Translations under genes and position numbers: made by a program | In this document: positions 1-9,749 of the stretch, piece after piece | Layout: each line of letters opens with the position of its first letter | Numbering within the stretch: the stretch's first letter is position 1 | Notes under the pieces: model-generated | The model's input: the letters and a program-made list of their open reading frames with translations, nothing else | Database searches by the model: none | What the model was told of the DNA's origin: nothing | Assembly: GCF_014203545.1 (NCBI RefSeq) | Contig: NZ_JACHJG010000001.1 | Coordinates: forward strand, 868,001-932,000 | DNA from: Streptomyces netropsis | Lineage (GTDB): Bacteria; Actinomycetota; Actinomycetes; Streptomycetales; Streptomycetaceae | DNA: 64,000 nucleotides | Reading direction: 5' to 3'

Positions 1-717
1 TACGGCACCGACGAGTGCCGTCCCGCGCAGCTGGTCACCGGCCCCGGAAACATCTGGGTCGCCGCCGCCAAGCGCCTGCTCAAGGGCCGCATCGGCATCG
101 ACGCCGAGGCCGGCCCGACCGAGATCGCGATCCTCGCCGACGACACCGCCGACGCGGCGCACGTCGCCGCCGACCTGATCAGCCAGGCCGAGCACGACGT
201 GCTGGCCGCCGCCGTCCTCGTCACGCCCTCCGAGGCGCTCGCCGAGGCCGTCGAGGCCGAGCTGAAGACCCAGGTCGCCGCCACCAAGCACCAGGAGCGG
301 ATCACCGAGGCGCTCGCCGGACGCCAGTCCGGCATCGTCCTCGTCGACGACCTCGACCAGGGCCTCGCCGTCGTCGACGCCTACGCGGCCGAGCACCTGG
401 AGATCCAGACCGAGAACGCCGCCGACGTCGCCGCCCGGGTGCGCAACGCCGGAGCGATCTTCGTCGGCCCGTACGCGCCGGTCTCCCTCGGCGACTACTG
501 CGCCGGCTCCAACCACGTACTGCCCACCGGTGGCTGCGCCTGCCACTCCTCCGGCCTGTCCGTGCAGTCCTTCCTGCGCGGCATCCACGTCGTCGACTAC
601 ACCCGCGACGCGCTCGCCGAGGTCGCCCACCACGTGGTCACCCTCGCCGAGGCCGAGGACCTGCCCGCACACGGAGCCGCGCTCAAGGCGCGGTTCGGCT
701 GGAAGGTACCGAAGTAA
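1..717 (+). CDS. hisD: Histidinol dehydrogenase, C-terminal part (5' end outside window)
   Basis: Frame 1 is open from the first base to the TAA at 715-717 and encodes about the last 238 residues of HisD, which oxidises L-histidinol to L-histidine with two NAD+ in the last steps of histidine synthesis. Visible family motifs are SQAEHD (catalytic and zinc-ligand Gln/His region), [19 protein letters not shown] and the C-terminal AHGAALKAR stretch carrying another metal-ligand His. The start codon lies upstream of the window. The stop codon touches the GTG of hisC with no gap, so the two genes are translationally linked in the his operon. An open frame at 15-1838 in another register is a high-GC shadow. 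Confidence 0.97.
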   Translation, partial: YGTDECRPAQLVTGPGNIWVAAAKRLLKGRIGIDAEAGPTEIAILADDTADAAHVAADLISQAEHDVLAAAVLVTPSEALAEAVEAELKTQVAATKHQERITEALAGRQSGIVLVDDLDQGLAVVDAYAAEHLEIQTENAADVAARVRNAGAIFVGPYAPVSLGDYCAGSNHVLPTGGCACHSSGLSVQSFLRGIHVVDYTRDALAEVAHHVVTLAEAEDLPAHGAALKARFGWKVPK

Positions 718-1842
718 GTGACCGGCAACCCCACCACGTCCCCCTGGGACGACCTCCCCGTCCGGGACGAACTGCGCGGCAAGTCCCCCTACGGGGCGCC
801 CCAGCTCGACGTGCCCGTCCGCCTGAACACCAACGAGAACCCCTACCCGCTGCCCGAGCCCCTCGTCGCCCGCATCGCCGAGCGCGTCACCGAGGCGGCC
901 CGGCACCTCAACCGCTACCCCGACCGGGACGCGGTAGAGCTCCGCACCGAGCTGGCGAAGTACCTCACCCGCACCGCCGGACACGAGGTCGGCCCCGCCA
1001 ACGTGTGGGCGGCCAACGGCTCCAACGAGGTCCTGCAGCAGCTGCTCCAGACCTTCGGCGGCCCCGGCCGCACCGCGATGGGCTTCGAGCCCTCGTACTC
1101 CATGCACGCCCTGATCTCGCGCGGCACCGGCACCGGCTGGATCGCCGGCCCGCGCACCGCCGACTTCACCATCGACGTCGACGCGGCCGTCCGGGCCATC
1201 GGCGAGCAGCGGCCCGACGTGGTCTTCATCTGCTCCCCGAACAACCCCACCGGCACCGCCGTCGACGCCGACACCGTCCTGCGGCTGTACGAGGCCGCGC
1301 AGGCGGCGAAGCCCTCGATGGTGGTCGTGGACGAGGCGTACGGCGAGTTCAGCCACCACCCCTCGCTGCTGCCGCTCATCGAGGGCCGCCCCCACCTCGT
1401 CGTCTCCCGGACCATGTCCAAGGCCTTCGGCGCGGCCGGGCTGCGCCTGGGCTATCTGGCCGCCCACCCCGCCGTGGTCGACGCCGTCCAGCTCGTCCGA
1501 CTGCCGTACCACCTGTCGTCCGTCACCCAGGCCACCGCGCTCGCGGCCCTGGAGCACACCGATACGCTGCTCGGCTACGTCGAACAGCTCAAGTCCGAGC
1601 GGGACCGCATCGTCACCGAGCTGCGCGCGACCGGCTGCGAGGTGACGGAGTCCGACGCCAATTTCGTGCAGTTCGGACGCTTCGAGGACAGCCACGCGGC
1701 GTGGCGGGCCATCCTCGACCACGGTGTCCTGGTCCGGGACAACGGCGTACCGGGCTGGCTGCGGGTCACCGCGGGCACCCCGGCGGAGAACGACGCGTTC
1801 CTCGACGCGGTACGTGCCATTCGCAAGGAGATCAACCGATGA
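718..1842 (+). CDS. hisC: Histidinol-phosphate aminotransferase
   Basis: This 374-residue fold-type I PLP aminotransferase converts imidazole-acetol phosphate and glutamate to histidinol phosphate and 2-oxoglutarate. The motif [17 protein letters not shown] contains the PLP lysine, and [10 protein letters not shown] and [10 protein letters not shown] are the usual cofactor-binding stretches. The GTG start follows the hisD stop immediately. The TGA at 1840-1842 overlaps the hisB ATG (ATGA), indicating translational coupling. Length is normal for the family and no catalytic motif is missing. Confidence 0.97.
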   Translation: MTGNPTTSPWDDLPVRDELRGKSPYGAPQLDVPVRLNTNENPYPLPEPLVARIAERVTEAARHLNRYPDRDAVELRTELAKYLTRTAGHEVGPANVWAANGSNEVLQQLLQTFGGPGRTAMGFEPSYSMHALISRGTGTGWIAGPRTADFTIDVDAAVRAIGEQRPDVVFICSPNNPTGTAVDADTVLRLYEAAQAAKPSMVVVDEAYGEFSHHPSLLPLIEGRPHLVVSRTMSKAFGAAGLRLGYLAAHPAVVDAVQLVRLPYHLSSVTQATALAALEHTDTLLGYVEQLKSERDRIVTELRATGCEVTESDANFVQFGRFEDSHAAWRAILDHGVLVRDNGVPGWLRVTAGTPAENDAFLDAVRAIRKEINR

Positions 1843-2432
1843 ACCGCGTGGGCCGCACTGAGCGCACCACCAAGGAGACGTCCGTGCTCGTCGAGATCGA
1901 TCTCGACGGGACGGGGCAGGTCGACGTGTCGACAGGCGTCGGCTTCTTCGACCACATGCTCGACCAGCTCGGCCGGCACGGCCTCTTCGACCTCCGGGTC
2001 AAGACCGACGGCGATCTGCACATCGACACCCACCACACCATCGAGGACACCGCCCTCGCGCTCGGTGCCGCCTTCAAGCAGGCGCTCGGCGACAAGGTGG
2101 GCATCTACCGGTTCGGCAACTGCACCGTCCCGCTGGACGAGTCCCTCGCCCAGGTCACCGTGGACCTCTCCGGTCGCCCGTACCTCGTGCACACCGAGCC
2201 CGAGAACATGGCACCGATGATCGGCGCCTACGACACGACGATGACCCGGCACATCCTGGAGTCCTTCGTCGCGCAGGCCCAGATCGCCCTGCACGTCCAC
2301 GTGCCGTACGGGCGCAACGCCCACCACATCGTGGAGTGCCAGTTCAAGGCCCTCGCCCGCGCCCTGCGCTACGCCAGCGAGCGCGATACACGCGCAGCTG
2401 GAATTCTCCCGTCTACGAAGGGCGCCCTGTGA
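1839..2432 (+). CDS. hisB: Imidazoleglycerol-phosphate dehydratase
   Basis: This 197-residue protein dehydrates imidazole glycerol phosphate to imidazole-acetol phosphate. It is the monofunctional actinobacterial form without the phosphatase domain of enteric HisB. The metal-binding signatures [28 protein letters not shown] and [20 protein letters not shown] are all present. The ATG overlaps the hisC stop by four bases. The frame stays open far upstream of 1839, but that part lies inside hisD and hisC in another register. The TGA overlaps the GTG of the small gene that follows (GTGA). Confidence 0.97.
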   Translation: MNRVGRTERTTKETSVLVEIDLDGTGQVDVSTGVGFFDHMLDQLGRHGLFDLRVKTDGDLHIDTHHTIEDTALALGAAFKQALGDKVGIYRFGNCTVPLDESLAQVTVDLSGRPYLVHTEPENMAPMIGAYDTTMTRHILESFVAQAQIALHVHVPYGRNAHHIVECQFKALARALRYASERDTRAAGILPSTKGAL

Positions 2433-2596
2433 ACGGCCTGTCCACCATCCTGATCGTCGTGGGCCTGTTCCTCGTCGGCGGGATCATCTCCTTCGCCAAG
2501 CAGGGCATGCCCAAGGGCCTGATCGTGCTGCTCGGTATAGCGTCCGCGATGTGTCTGGTGGCCGGTGTGCTGCGACTGCAGGGGGTCTGGGAATGA
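2429..2596 (+). CDS. Small membrane protein of the his operon
   Basis: This 55-residue protein has two hydrophobic stretches (about residues 5-20 and 30-48), consistent with a two-helix membrane hairpin. It begins with GTG at 2429, overlapping the hisB stop, and ends with a TGA overlapping the hisH ATG, so it is coupled on both sides. A small hydrophobic ORF at this place is a recurring feature of Streptomyces his operons as I recall them. No function is known to me. The double stop/start coupling argues that it is a real gene and not filler. Confidence 0.8.
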   Translation: MNGLSTILIVVGLFLVGGIISFAKQGMPKGLIVLLGIASAMCLVAGVLRLQGVWE

Positions 2597-3234
2597 GCGA
2601 CCGCAAGAAGGTCGTCGTCTTCGACTACGGATTCGGCAACGTCCGCTCCGCCGAGCGTGCCCTCGCGCACGTCGGTGCCGATGTGGAGATCACCCGCGAC
2701 TACGACCGGGCGATGACCGCCGACGGGCTGCTCGTCCCGGGTGTCGGCGCGTTCGACGCCTGCATGAAGGGTCTGCGCGCCGCCCGCGGCGACTGGATCG
2801 TCGGGCGCCGGCTGTCCGGCGGCCGGCCCGTGATGGGCATCTGCGTCGGCATGCAGATCCTCTTCGAGCGCGGCATCGAGCACGGCGTCGAGACCGAGGG
2901 CCTGGACGAGTGGCCCGGCACGGTCGAGCCGCTCAAGGCCCCCGTCGTGCCGCACATGGGCTGGAACACCGTCACCCCGGCGGCGGACTCCCGGCTCTTC
3001 GCGGGCCTCGACGCCGACACCCGCTACTACTTCGTGCACTCCTACGCGGTGCGCGAGTGGGGCTTCGAGATCACCGCGGACCACATCCGGCCGCCCCAGG
3101 TCACCTGGGCCACCCATGGCGAGCCGTTCATCGCCGCGGTGGAGAACGGACCGCTGTGCGCGACCCAGTTCCATCCCGAGAAGTCCGGCGACGCCGGCGC
3201 CCAGTTGCTGACCAACTGGCTCGCCACCCTCTAG
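2593..3234 (+). CDS. hisH: Imidazole glycerol phosphate synthase, glutaminase subunit
   Basis: This 213-residue class I glutamine amidotransferase hydrolyses glutamine and channels ammonia to HisF for the PRFAR to IGP plus AICAR reaction. The nucleophile lies in MGICVGMQ and the His-Glu pair in [19 protein letters not shown] near the N-terminus and VPHMGWN in the middle are family signatures. The ATG overlaps the stop of the small membrane gene. An in-frame upstream extension to 2551 is possible, but the ATGA junction fixes the likely start at 2593. Confidence 0.97.
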   Translation: MSDRKKVVVFDYGFGNVRSAERALAHVGADVEITRDYDRAMTADGLLVPGVGAFDACMKGLRAARGDWIVGRRLSGGRPVMGICVGMQILFERGIEHGVETEGLDEWPGTVEPLKAPVVPHMGWNTVTPAADSRLFAGLDADTRYYFVHSYAVREWGFEITADHIRPPQVTWATHGEPFIAAVENGPLCATQFHPEKSGDAGAQLLTNWLATL

Positions 3235-3265
3235 CCCTCTCGACCCTGCTATCTAGGAACATGCC

Positions 3266-3997
3266 TTGAGCGCCAACCGCCTCGAACTCCTCCCCGCCGT
3301 CGACGTCCGTGACGGCCAGGCCGTCCGCCTCGTCCATGGCGAGTCCGGCTCCGAGACGTCGTACGGCGACCCGCTGTCCGCTGCCCTCGCCTGGCAGCGG
3401 GCGGGCGCCGAGTGGCTGCATCTGGTGGACCTGGACGCCGCCTTCGGCACCGGCGACAACCGTGCGCAGGTCGCCGAGGTCGCCCGTTCGATGGACATCA
3501 AGGTCGAGCTGTCCGGCGGCATCCGTGACGACGCCTCGCTGGCCGCCGCCCTCGCCACCGGCTGCACCCGCGTCAACCTCGGCACCGCCGCCCTGGAGAG
3601 CCCCGAGTGGGTCGCCAAGGTCATCGCCGAGCACGGCGACAAGATCGCCGTCGGCCTGGACGTCCGGGGCACCACCCTGCGCGGCCGCGGCTGGACCCGC
3701 GACGGCGGCGACCTGTACGAGACCCTCGCCCGTCTGGACGCCGAGGGCTGCGCCCGCTACGTCGTGACCGACATCGCCAAGGACGGCACCCTCCAGGGCC
3801 CCAACCTGGAGCTGCTCCGGGGCGTCTGCGCGGTCACCGACAAGCCGGTCGTCGCCTCCGGTGGTGTTTCGTCCCTTGACGATCTGCGGGCGATCGCCAC
3901 TCTGGTACCGGAGGGTGTCGAAGGTGCCATCGTCGGCAAGGCTCTCTACGCCAAGGCGTTCACCTTGGAAGAAGCCCTGGAGGCAGTTTCCGTATGA
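3266..3997 (+). CDS. priA: Bifunctional HisA/TrpF isomerase PriA
   Basis: This 243-residue (beta-alpha)8 barrel isomerises ProFAR (histidine pathway) and, in Streptomyces and mycobacteria, also phosphoribosyl anthranilate (tryptophan pathway). The catalytic aspartates are Asp13 (LLPAVD) and Asp173 (TDIAKDG). Residues described for dual specificity in S. coelicolor PriA are kept with a shift of two: Ser83 (ELSGG), Arg141 and Trp143 ([11 protein letters not shown]). It uses a TTG start after GGAAC. The stop overlaps the ATG of the RidA gene. The window also carries a dedicated trpF at 49210, so the two activities co-occur in one genome. Confidence 0.95.
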   Translation: MSANRLELLPAVDVRDGQAVRLVHGESGSETSYGDPLSAALAWQRAGAEWLHLVDLDAAFGTGDNRAQVAEVARSMDIKVELSGGIRDDASLAAALATGCTRVNLGTAALESPEWVAKVIAEHGDKIAVGLDVRGTTLRGRGWTRDGGDLYETLARLDAEGCARYVVTDIAKDGTLQGPNLELLRGVCAVTDKPVVASGGVSSLDDLRAIATLVPEGVEGAIVGKALYAKAFTLEEALEAVSV

Positions 3998-4401
3998 CCG
4001 AATCCCCAGCCCCGCGGCGCGTGCAGACAGACAGCTCCTGGGAGGAGTCGATCGGCTTCGCACGTGCCGTGGCGGCGGGGGACCGGGTCCTCGTCGCCGG
4101 GACGATGCCGCTGGTGCACGGCGTCCTGCAGGGCGAGGGCGATCCGTACGAACAGACGCTCGCGGCCTTCGGCAACGCGCTCGCCGCGCTGCGCGAGTTC
4201 GGCCTCGGCGTCGAGTCCGTCATCCGCACCCGCATGTATCTGACCCACGCGCGTGACGTGGACGCGGTCGGCCGCGCCCACAAGGAACTCTTCGACGCCG
4301 TACGGCCCGTGGCGACCCTCGCCGTGGTCTCCGGCTTCGTCGACTCGCGCGTCCTGGTCGAAGTAGAAGTAGAAGCTTACCGAGGAGCATCGAGCACATG
4401 A
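3994..4401 (+). CDS. RidA family reactive-intermediate deaminase
   Basis: This 135-residue protein belongs to the YjgF/YER057c/UK114 family, whose members hydrolyse enamine and imine intermediates released by PLP enzymes. The C-terminal motif [17 protein letters not shown] carries the family arginine and beta-strand signature, and the N-terminal half has the expected AGTMPLVHG strand. It sits between priA and hisF with four-base overlaps on both sides (ATGA and ATGA) and so belongs to the his operon. Its physiological substrate is not evident from the sequence. Confidence 0.9.
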   Translation: MTESPAPRRVQTDSSWEESIGFARAVAAGDRVLVAGTMPLVHGVLQGEGDPYEQTLAAFGNALAALREFGLGVESVIRTRMYLTHARDVDAVGRAHKELFDAVRPVATLAVVSGFVDSRVLVEVEVEAYRGASST

Positions 4402-5153
4402 CCCTGGCGGTCCGAGTCATCCCCTGCCTGGACGTGGACAACGGCCGGGTCGTCAAGGGCGTCAACTTTCAGAATCTGCGCGACGCGGGCGACCCCGTCG
4501 AGATGGCCAAGATCTACGGCCGGGAGGGCGCCGACGAGCTGACCTTCCTCGACATCACCGCCTCCTCCGGCAACCGCGAGACCACCTACGACGTGGTGCG
4601 CCGCACGGCCGAGCAGGTCTTCATCCCGCTGACCGTGGGCGGCGGCGTCCGCACCCCCGGCGACGTCGACAAGCTGCTGCGGGCCGGCGCCGACAAGGTC
4701 GGGGTCAACACGGCGGCCATCGAGCGGCCCGAGCTGATCCGGGAGATCGCGGAGCGCTTCGGCCGCCAGGTGCTGGTGCTGTCCGTGGACGCCCGCCGCA
4801 CCCCGTCCGGCAGCTTCGAGGTCACCACGCACGGCGGCCGGCGCGGCACGGGCATGGACGCCGTGGAGTGGGCGCACCGGGCGGCCGAGCTGGGCGCCGG
4901 CGAGATCCTGCTGAACTCGATGGACGCCGACGGCACGCAGGGCGGCTACGACACCGAAATGATCACGGCGGTGCGCCGGCACGTCACGGTCCCCGTGATC
5001 GCCAGCGGCGGCGCCGGCAAGCTCGCGGACTTCGCCCCGGCCATCGAGGCGGGCGCGGACGCGGTCCTGGCCGCGTCGGTCTTCCACTTCGGCACGCTGC
5101 GCATCCCGGAGGTCAAGACGGCCCTCCAGGAGGCGGGTCACCCAGTGCGCTAG
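4398..5153 (+). CDS. hisF: Imidazole glycerol phosphate synthase, cyclase subunit
   Basis: This 251-residue (beta-alpha)8 barrel partners HisH and closes the imidazole ring to yield IGP and AICAR. Catalytic aspartates are Asp12 ([14 protein letters not shown]) and Asp131 (VLSVDARR). The phosphate-binding loops VGGGVRTP and ASGGAGKL are intact. The ATG overlaps the RidA stop. It ends the his operon seen here and is followed by a palindromic repeat likely to terminate transcription. Confidence 0.97.
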   Translation: MTLAVRVIPCLDVDNGRVVKGVNFQNLRDAGDPVEMAKIYGREGADELTFLDITASSGNRETTYDVVRRTAEQVFIPLTVGGGVRTPGDVDKLLRAGADKVGVNTAAIERPELIREIAERFGRQVLVLSVDARRTPSGSFEVTTHGGRRGTGMDAVEWAHRAAELGAGEILLNSMDADGTQGGYDTEMITAVRRHVTVPVIASGGAGKLADFAPAIEAGADAVLAASVFHFGTLRIPEVKTALQEAGHPVR

Positions 5154-5167
5154 GTGCGGCCGCCTTC

Positions 5168-5210
5168 GTCCTCAATCGCCGGCGGTCAAGCCCGTCCGGC
5201 GATTGAGGAC
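5168..5210. repeat. Dispersed palindromic repeat, copy 1 (likely terminator)
   Basis: Perfect 15-bp inverted arms (5168-5182 and 5196-5210) containing the core CCGGCGATTGAGGAC surround a 13-base loop. The same core recurs at 9581-9663, 31225-31247 and 42502-42615. It lies between hisF and the convergent DoxX gene and could form a bidirectional terminator hairpin. Confidence 0.75.
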
Positions 5211-5296
5211 AGGGTCCGGGGCGGAGCCCCGGTCTCGGGAAGGGGGCGGGTAGGGGAAAGCCGCTCGCTGAGCCACGAAGATCCGCCGGGCAGGCG

Positions 5297-5836
5297 CTAG
5301 TCCCGGATCAGCAGGACCACCGCCCCCGCCACCAGCGCCAACGCGATCGCCGCCACCCCGTACGCCAGCCGGTTCGCCCGTAGTACCGGCAAGTAGTGGT
5401 CGGCCGCGTACCGGCCCGGCCCCGTCAGTGCGAGAGACGTCGCCGCCACGGCGACCAAAAGGGTGAATTCCACTCCCTTCGGGAGGAAGAATCCGCCGTC
5501 CCAGGTCACATCGAGCGCATTGATCATCGTGCCCAGCACGGCGGCGGCCGCCAGCGGTGTGAGCAGGCCGAGGGCGAGCCCCAGACCGCCGAGCGTCTCG
5601 CTGAGCCCGGCGATGAAGGCCATGGCCTTGGGGGCGGGATAGCCGTAAGCGCCGAAGAACTGCGCCGTCCCGTCGATACCGGGCCCGCCGAACCAGCCGA
5701 AGAGCTTCTGCGTGCCGTGCCCCACCATGATGATGCCGAGCATGAGGCGCAGCAGCAGGAGCCCCAGCGAGACGCCGGTGGGTGGCAGTGCGCCCGCGTG
5801 GTCGCCGAGAATGCGGGTTCTGCTGGGGAAAGTCAT
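5297..5836 (-). CDS. DoxX family membrane protein
   Basis: This 179-residue protein shows four hydrophobic helices and the DoxX-family stretch HGTQKLFGWFGGPG near residues 40-52. DoxX/SURF4-type proteins are small quinone- or redox-associated membrane proteins of mostly uncertain function. The chosen ATG at 5836 is preceded by a GAGAAAGG ribosome site. Longer in-frame starts run through low-complexity Arg/Gly sequence and look spurious. It is transcribed towards hisF, with the hairpin repeat at 5168-5210 between them. Confidence 0.88.
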   Translation of the reverse strand: MTFPSRTRILGDHAGALPPTGVSLGLLLLRLMLGIIMVGHGTQKLFGWFGGPGIDGTAQFFGAYGYPAPKAMAFIAGLSETLGGLGLALGLLTPLAAAAVLGTMINALDVTWDGGFFLPKGVEFTLLVAVAATSLALTGPGRYAADHYLPVLRANRLAYGVAAIALALVAGAVVLLIRD

Positions 5837-5883
5837 GGTGGGAACCTTTCTCCGAGGCGGTGTCCGGGCCGGCCCCCGAGCCC

Positions 5884-6516
5884 TCAGATTCCCAGTTTCG
5901 CCTCGAGCAGTTCCGTCTGCGCGTCCTTGTCGCCCTCCAGCCCGACCCGGGCGGCGCCCTGGCGGCCGAAGACGAACAGGGTCAGCTCGCCCGGCTCCCC
6001 GGTGACCGTGACCACCGGGGTGCCGCGGTGCGCCACGGCCGTACGGCCGTCGGGCCGGCGCAGCACCAGGCCCACCGGTGACCGGCGGCCCAGCATCCGC
6101 GCCATCCGCTCGATCCGGCTCCACAGCGCGTCCGAGAAGACCGGGTCGAGCACCCGCGGCGTCCACTCCGACTGCGCGCGGCGGACGTCCTCGGTGTGCA
6201 CGTAGAACTCGACGGTGTTGGCCGCCTCGTCGACCTGCTTGAGGGCGTACGGCGACAGGCGCGGCGGGCCCGTACGGATCAGCTGGAGCAACTCCTCGTA
6301 CGGCTTCGCGGCGAACTCGGCCTGCACCCGCGCCAAGCGGGCGGCCAGCGGCTTGAGCACCAGGCCCGCCGCCGCGTCGGAGCGGCGCTCACGGACCACG
6401 ACGTGCGCCGCGAGATCACGGGTCCGCCAGCCGTCGCAGAGCGTCGGAGCGTACGGCCCCGCCGTCTCCAACAGATCGGCGAGGAGGAGGCGTTCGCGCT
6501 GAGCGTGGGTTGACAT
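5884..6516 (-). CDS. TIGR03085 family metal-binding protein
   Basis: This 210-residue protein has the N-terminal bundle typical of the DinB/mycothiol-dependent maleylpyruvate isomerase-like group (LLLADLLETAGPYAPTLCDGWRTRDLAAHV, spanning about residues 10-39), with His residues suited to metal binding (DLAAHV, EFYVHTEDVRR). Proteins of this type in actinomycetes are annotated as TIGR03085. Their substrates are generally unknown. It is 47 bases upstream of the DoxX gene on the same strand and could share its transcript. Confidence 0.85.
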   Translation of the reverse strand: MSTHAQRERLLLADLLETAGPYAPTLCDGWRTRDLAAHVVVRERRSDAAAGLVLKPLAARLARVQAEFAAKPYEELLQLIRTGPPRLSPYALKQVDEAANTVEFYVHTEDVRRAQSEWTPRVLDPVFSDALWSRIERMARMLGRRSPVGLVLRRPDGRTAVAHRGTPVVTVTGEPGELTLFVFGRQGAARVGLEGDKDAQTELLEAKLGI

Positions 6517-6586
6517 GCCGTCAGCCTACGACCGTCACCTCGGCAGTGCCATGGCGCCGCGCCTGCCCCCGTGCCCCCATCGGCCC

Positions 6587-7441
6587 CTACTCCGGCAGCG
6601 GTGCGGTCAGTTTCGCGCCACCCCGGGTGTTGCTGAGGGTGATCGTGCAGGACAGCTGGTTCTGGCCGCGGTCGTAGGTCGTCTTGGCGGGCATCAGTGT
6701 GTACGAGTAGTACCGGCGGCCGTCGGCTATGGAGCGCACGCGCTTCTCCGCCTCGGTGTTGCACAGCTCAACGGCCTTCTCCTGGATGTCCCGCTGCGTC
6801 GCGAACGTGCCCGTCAGGGTCTCGTTGGCCACCACCTCGCCGTCGTGCGAGCTGTCGCACGACCGCGTCTCCACCCTGGTGACCGTGCTGCTGAGCGCCG
6901 GGTGGTCGTAGCACTGGCCGGGCTTGAGGACCACGTACGGAACCATGTTCGGCAGGGACGGCGTGCTCGGGTCGGCCGACCTGCCGCCGTCCACCGCGCC
7001 GCCCTCGCCCGGGGAGAGACCCGTGGAATCCTGGGACGCCGAAGGGGCCGCCGACGGTGAGGCACTCGGCGAGGACGTCCCCCGCGCGGCCGGCTTGTCG
7101 TCCCCGTCGCCGCTCTGCGAGAGGATCACACCACCGACGGCCAGCCCCACCACCAGCACCGACACGACCACGATCGCGGCGACCTTCGCGCCGTTGCCAC
7201 CCGAAGGCGGCGGGGGCGGCGGCATGGGAGGCGCGAACTGCCCGTACTGCTGGCCGAACCCCGGCTGACCGCCGTACGGCTGCTGGGCGCCGTACCCCTG
7301 CTGCCCGTACTGCGGGCCCGGCTGACCGGGCGCCCCCTGCGGGCTCTGCTGCCCGTAGGGCTGGCCGAAACTCTGCGGTGGGCCGAATCCACCGCCGTCA
7401 CCGGGCGATCGGGGTGTGTTCGGCGGAGGCGGAGAGGTCAT
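6587..7441 (-). CDS. Pro/Gly/Gln-rich single-pass membrane protein
   Basis: This 284-residue protein starts with a long low-complexity region rich in Pro, Gly, Gln and Tyr (to about residue 83). One transmembrane helix follows ([20 protein letters not shown]), then a Ser/Pro/Asp linker and a C-terminal extracytoplasmic domain with three cysteines ([25 protein letters not shown] region and LSCTITLSN). The layout resembles actinobacterial septum-formation or DUF4333-like proteins, but I cannot assign a family. ATG 7441 is chosen over 7459 because MTSPPPP is a typical beginning for this type. The gene is divergent from hisI, 82 bases away. Confidence 0.8.
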   Translation of the reverse strand: MTSPPPPNTPRSPGDGGGFGPPQSFGQPYGQQSPQGAPGQPGPQYGQQGYGAQQPYGGQPGFGQQYGQFAPPMPPPPPPSGGNGAKVAAIVVVSVLVVGLAVGGVILSQSGDGDDKPAARGTSSPSASPSAAPSASQDSTGLSPGEGGAVDGGRSADPSTPSLPNMVPYVVLKPGQCYDHPALSSTVTRVETRSCDSSHDGEVVANETLTGTFATQRDIQEKAVELCNTEAEKRVRSIADGRRYYSYTLMPAKTTYDRGQNQLSCTITLSNTRGGAKLTAPLPE

Positions 7442-7523
7442 GGGCGAAGCATGCCGCATGCCACTGACAGCCCGGCCAGTGGGTTACGGCAACCCCACCG
7501 GCCCGAAGCGGCAGAATGGCCAC

Positions 7524-7934
7524 ATGACCGGCAACGCCCTCCCCAGCACCCCCGACGCCCCCCGCCCTCCCGGCGCACCTTCCGGATCCGGCCGCCTGGA
7601 CCCCGCCATCGCCGCCCGCCTCAAGCGCGACGCCGACGGACTGGTCCCCGCCATCGCCCAGCAGTACGACACCGGCGAGGTCCTCATGCTCGGCTGGATG
7701 GACGACGAGGCGCTCCACCGCACCCTCACCACCGGCCGCTGCACCTACTGGAGCCGCAGCCGCCGCGAGTACTGGGTCAAGGGCGACACCTCCGGACACG
7801 TACAGCACGTCAAGTCCGTTGCCCTGGACTGCGACGCGGACACCCTCCTCGTCAAGGTCGACCAGGTCGGCGCCGCCTGCCACACCGGTGACCGCACCTG
7901 TTTCGATGCCGACGTCCTGCCCCTGGGCAAGTAG
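7524..7934 (+). CDS. hisI: Phosphoribosyl-AMP cyclohydrolase
   Basis: This 136-residue zinc enzyme opens the adenine ring of PR-AMP in the third step of histidine synthesis. Signatures are [31 protein letters not shown] and the metal-binding cysteines in DCDADTLL and [12 protein letters not shown]. It stands apart from the main his operon, next to trpE, as in other Streptomyces. The stop is only 11 bases before the trpE ATG, so the two are probably co-transcribed. No clear ribosome site precedes the ATG. Confidence 0.96.
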   Translation: MTGNALPSTPDAPRPPGAPSGSGRLDPAIAARLKRDADGLVPAIAQQYDTGEVLMLGWMDDEALHRTLTTGRCTYWSRSRREYWVKGDTSGHVQHVKSVALDCDADTLLVKVDQVGAACHTGDRTCFDADVLPLGK

Positions 7935-7945
7935 GCTCCGCTGCC

Positions 7946-9514
7946 ATGGCTGCCACGACCTCAGGCGTCCCGGCCCCCCGCGCCGCGACCACGGGTACCA
8001 CCACGCCCGACGCCGACACCTTCCGCACGCTCGCGAAGGACCGTCGGGTCATCCCGGTCACCCGACGCTTCCTCGCCGACGGCGACACGCCCGTCGGCCT
8101 CTACCGCAAGCTGGCGGCCGAACGGCCCGGCACCTTCCTGCTGGAGTCCGCCGAGAACGGCCGCACCTGGTCCCGCTACTCCTTCGTCGGCGTCCGCAGC
8201 GACGCCACCCTCACCGTCCGCGACGGGCAGACCCACTGGCTCGGCACCCCACCCGTCGGCGTCCCCACCGAGGGCGACCCGCTGGAGGCGCTGCGCGACA
8301 CCGTGGCCACCCTGCACACCCCGCGCGACCTCATAGAGGGTTCCGGGCTGCCGCCCTTCACCGGCGGCATGGTGGGCTACCTCGGCTACGACATCGTCCG
8401 CCGCCTCGAGAAGATCGGCGAGCACGGCGAGGACACCCTCGGGCTGCCCGAGCTCACGATGCTGCTCACCTCGGACCTCGCGGTGCTCGACCACTGGAAC
8501 GGCACCGTGCTGCTGATCGCCAACGCGATCAACCACAACGACCTCGACACCGGCATCGACGAGGCCTACGCCGACGCCGTCGCCCGGCTCGACGCGATGG
8601 CCGCCGACCTCCACCGGCCCACGCCCACCGCCCCCACCGTCCTGCCGCCCTCCGAACTCCCCGAGTACACCGCCCGCTGGGGCGGCGCCGACTACCGGGC
8701 GGCCGTCGAGGACATCAAGGAGCGCATCCGCGCGGGCGAGGCCTTCCAGGTCGTGCCCTCCCAGCGCTTCGAGACCCCCTGCACCGCCTCCGCCCTCGAC
8801 GTCTACCGGGTCCTGCGGGCCACCAACCCCAGCCCGTACATGTACCTGTTCCGGTTCCCCCACGAGGACGGCGGCGCGTTCGACGTCGTCGGTTCCAGCC
8901 CCGAAGCGCTCGTCAAGGTCGAGGACGGGCACGCCATGGTGCACCCCATCGCGGGCACCCGCCCGCGCGGGGCGAGCCCGCAGGCCGATGCCGCGCTCGG
9001 TGACGAACTCCTCGGCGACCCCAAGGAGCGCGCCGAGCACCTGATGCTCGTCGACCTCGGCCGCAACGACCTCGGCCGGGTCTGCGAGCCCGGCAGCGTC
9101 GAGGTCGTCGACTTCATGTCGATCGAGCGCTACAGCCATGTGATGCACATCGTCTCCACGGTCACCGGACGCCTCGCCGCCGGCCGTACCGCCTTCGACG
9201 TGCTCACCGCCTGTTTCCCCGCCGGCACCCTCTCCGGCGCGCCCAAACCGCGCGCCATGCAGATCATCGAGGAGCTGGAGCCCGCCCGCCGCGGGCTGTA
9301 CGGGGGCTGCGTCGGCTACCTCGACTTCGCGGGCGACTCCGACACCGCCATCGCCATCCGCACGGCGCTGCTGCGCGACGGCACCGCCTACGTCCAGGCG
9401 GGCGCGGGCGTGGTCGCCGACTCCGACCCCGCCGCCGAGGACGCCGAGTGCCGGAACAAGGCCGCGGCCGTGCTCCGCGCCGTCCACACCGCCAACCGGC
9501 TCGCCTCCGGCTAG
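7946..9514 (+). CDS. trpE: Anthranilate synthase component I
   Basis: This 522-residue chorismate-utilising enzyme makes anthranilate from chorismate with ammonia from TrpG, which is not encoded in this window. The N-terminal LLESAENGRTWSRYSFVG motif is the tryptophan feedback site, so the enzyme should be Trp-inhibited. The C-terminal catalytic motifs PSQRFETP, SSPEALVK, PIAGTRPRG, DLGRNDLGRVC and GTLSGAPKPRAMQIIEELE are complete. No leader peptide with Trp codons fits in the 11 bases between hisI and trpE. A stretch of dispersed repeats follows the gene. Confidence 0.97.
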   Translation: MAATTSGVPAPRAATTGTTTPDADTFRTLAKDRRVIPVTRRFLADGDTPVGLYRKLAAERPGTFLLESAENGRTWSRYSFVGVRSDATLTVRDGQTHWLGTPPVGVPTEGDPLEALRDTVATLHTPRDLIEGSGLPPFTGGMVGYLGYDIVRRLEKIGEHGEDTLGLPELTMLLTSDLAVLDHWNGTVLLIANAINHNDLDTGIDEAYADAVARLDAMAADLHRPTPTAPTVLPPSELPEYTARWGGADYRAAVEDIKERIRAGEAFQVVPSQRFETPCTASALDVYRVLRATNPSPYMYLFRFPHEDGGAFDVVGSSPEALVKVEDGHAMVHPIAGTRPRGASPQADAALGDELLGDPKERAEHLMLVDLGRNDLGRVCEPGSVEVVDFMSIERYSHVMHIVSTVTGRLAAGRTAFDVLTACFPAGTLSGAPKPRAMQIIEELEPARRGLYGGCVGYLDFAGDSDTAIAIRTALLRDGTAYVQAGAGVVADSDPAAEDAECRNKAAAVLRAVHTANRLASG

Positions 9515-9548
9515 GGGTCCGGCGGATCTTCGGCCTGCGGGCCGTCTT

Positions 9549-9663
9549 GCCGCCCGCGGCGGCGGGCGCCCTGCGGGCGCGTCCTCAATCGCCGGACGGG
9601 CTTGAGAGCAAGCCCGTCCGGCGATTGAGGACACAGCACGGCAGCCCGTCCGGCGATTGAGGG
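9549..9663. repeat. Dispersed palindromic repeat, copy 2 (extended form plus third half-site)
   Basis: Arms of 24 bp (9581-9604 and 9609-9632) are perfect reverse complements with a four-base loop. A third half-site lies at 9643-9663. The upstream flank 9549-9580 matches, in reverse complement, the flank of the copy at 31225-31280, so the repeat unit is longer than the palindrome. It lies just after trpE and could act as a terminator or processing hairpin. Confidence 0.8.
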
Positions 9664-9749
9664 CACCGCCGCGCGGCGGAGGGGCGACGCCACGGCCGGC
9701 CAGCCCCCCGCGTTGGGGCCGGGCGCGCGGGCGGGGGATAGTGGTAACC

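Noticed and set aside
7935..7945. A trp leader/attenuator before trpE
   Set aside because: Only 11 bases separate hisI and trpE, with no room for a leader peptide or attenuator.
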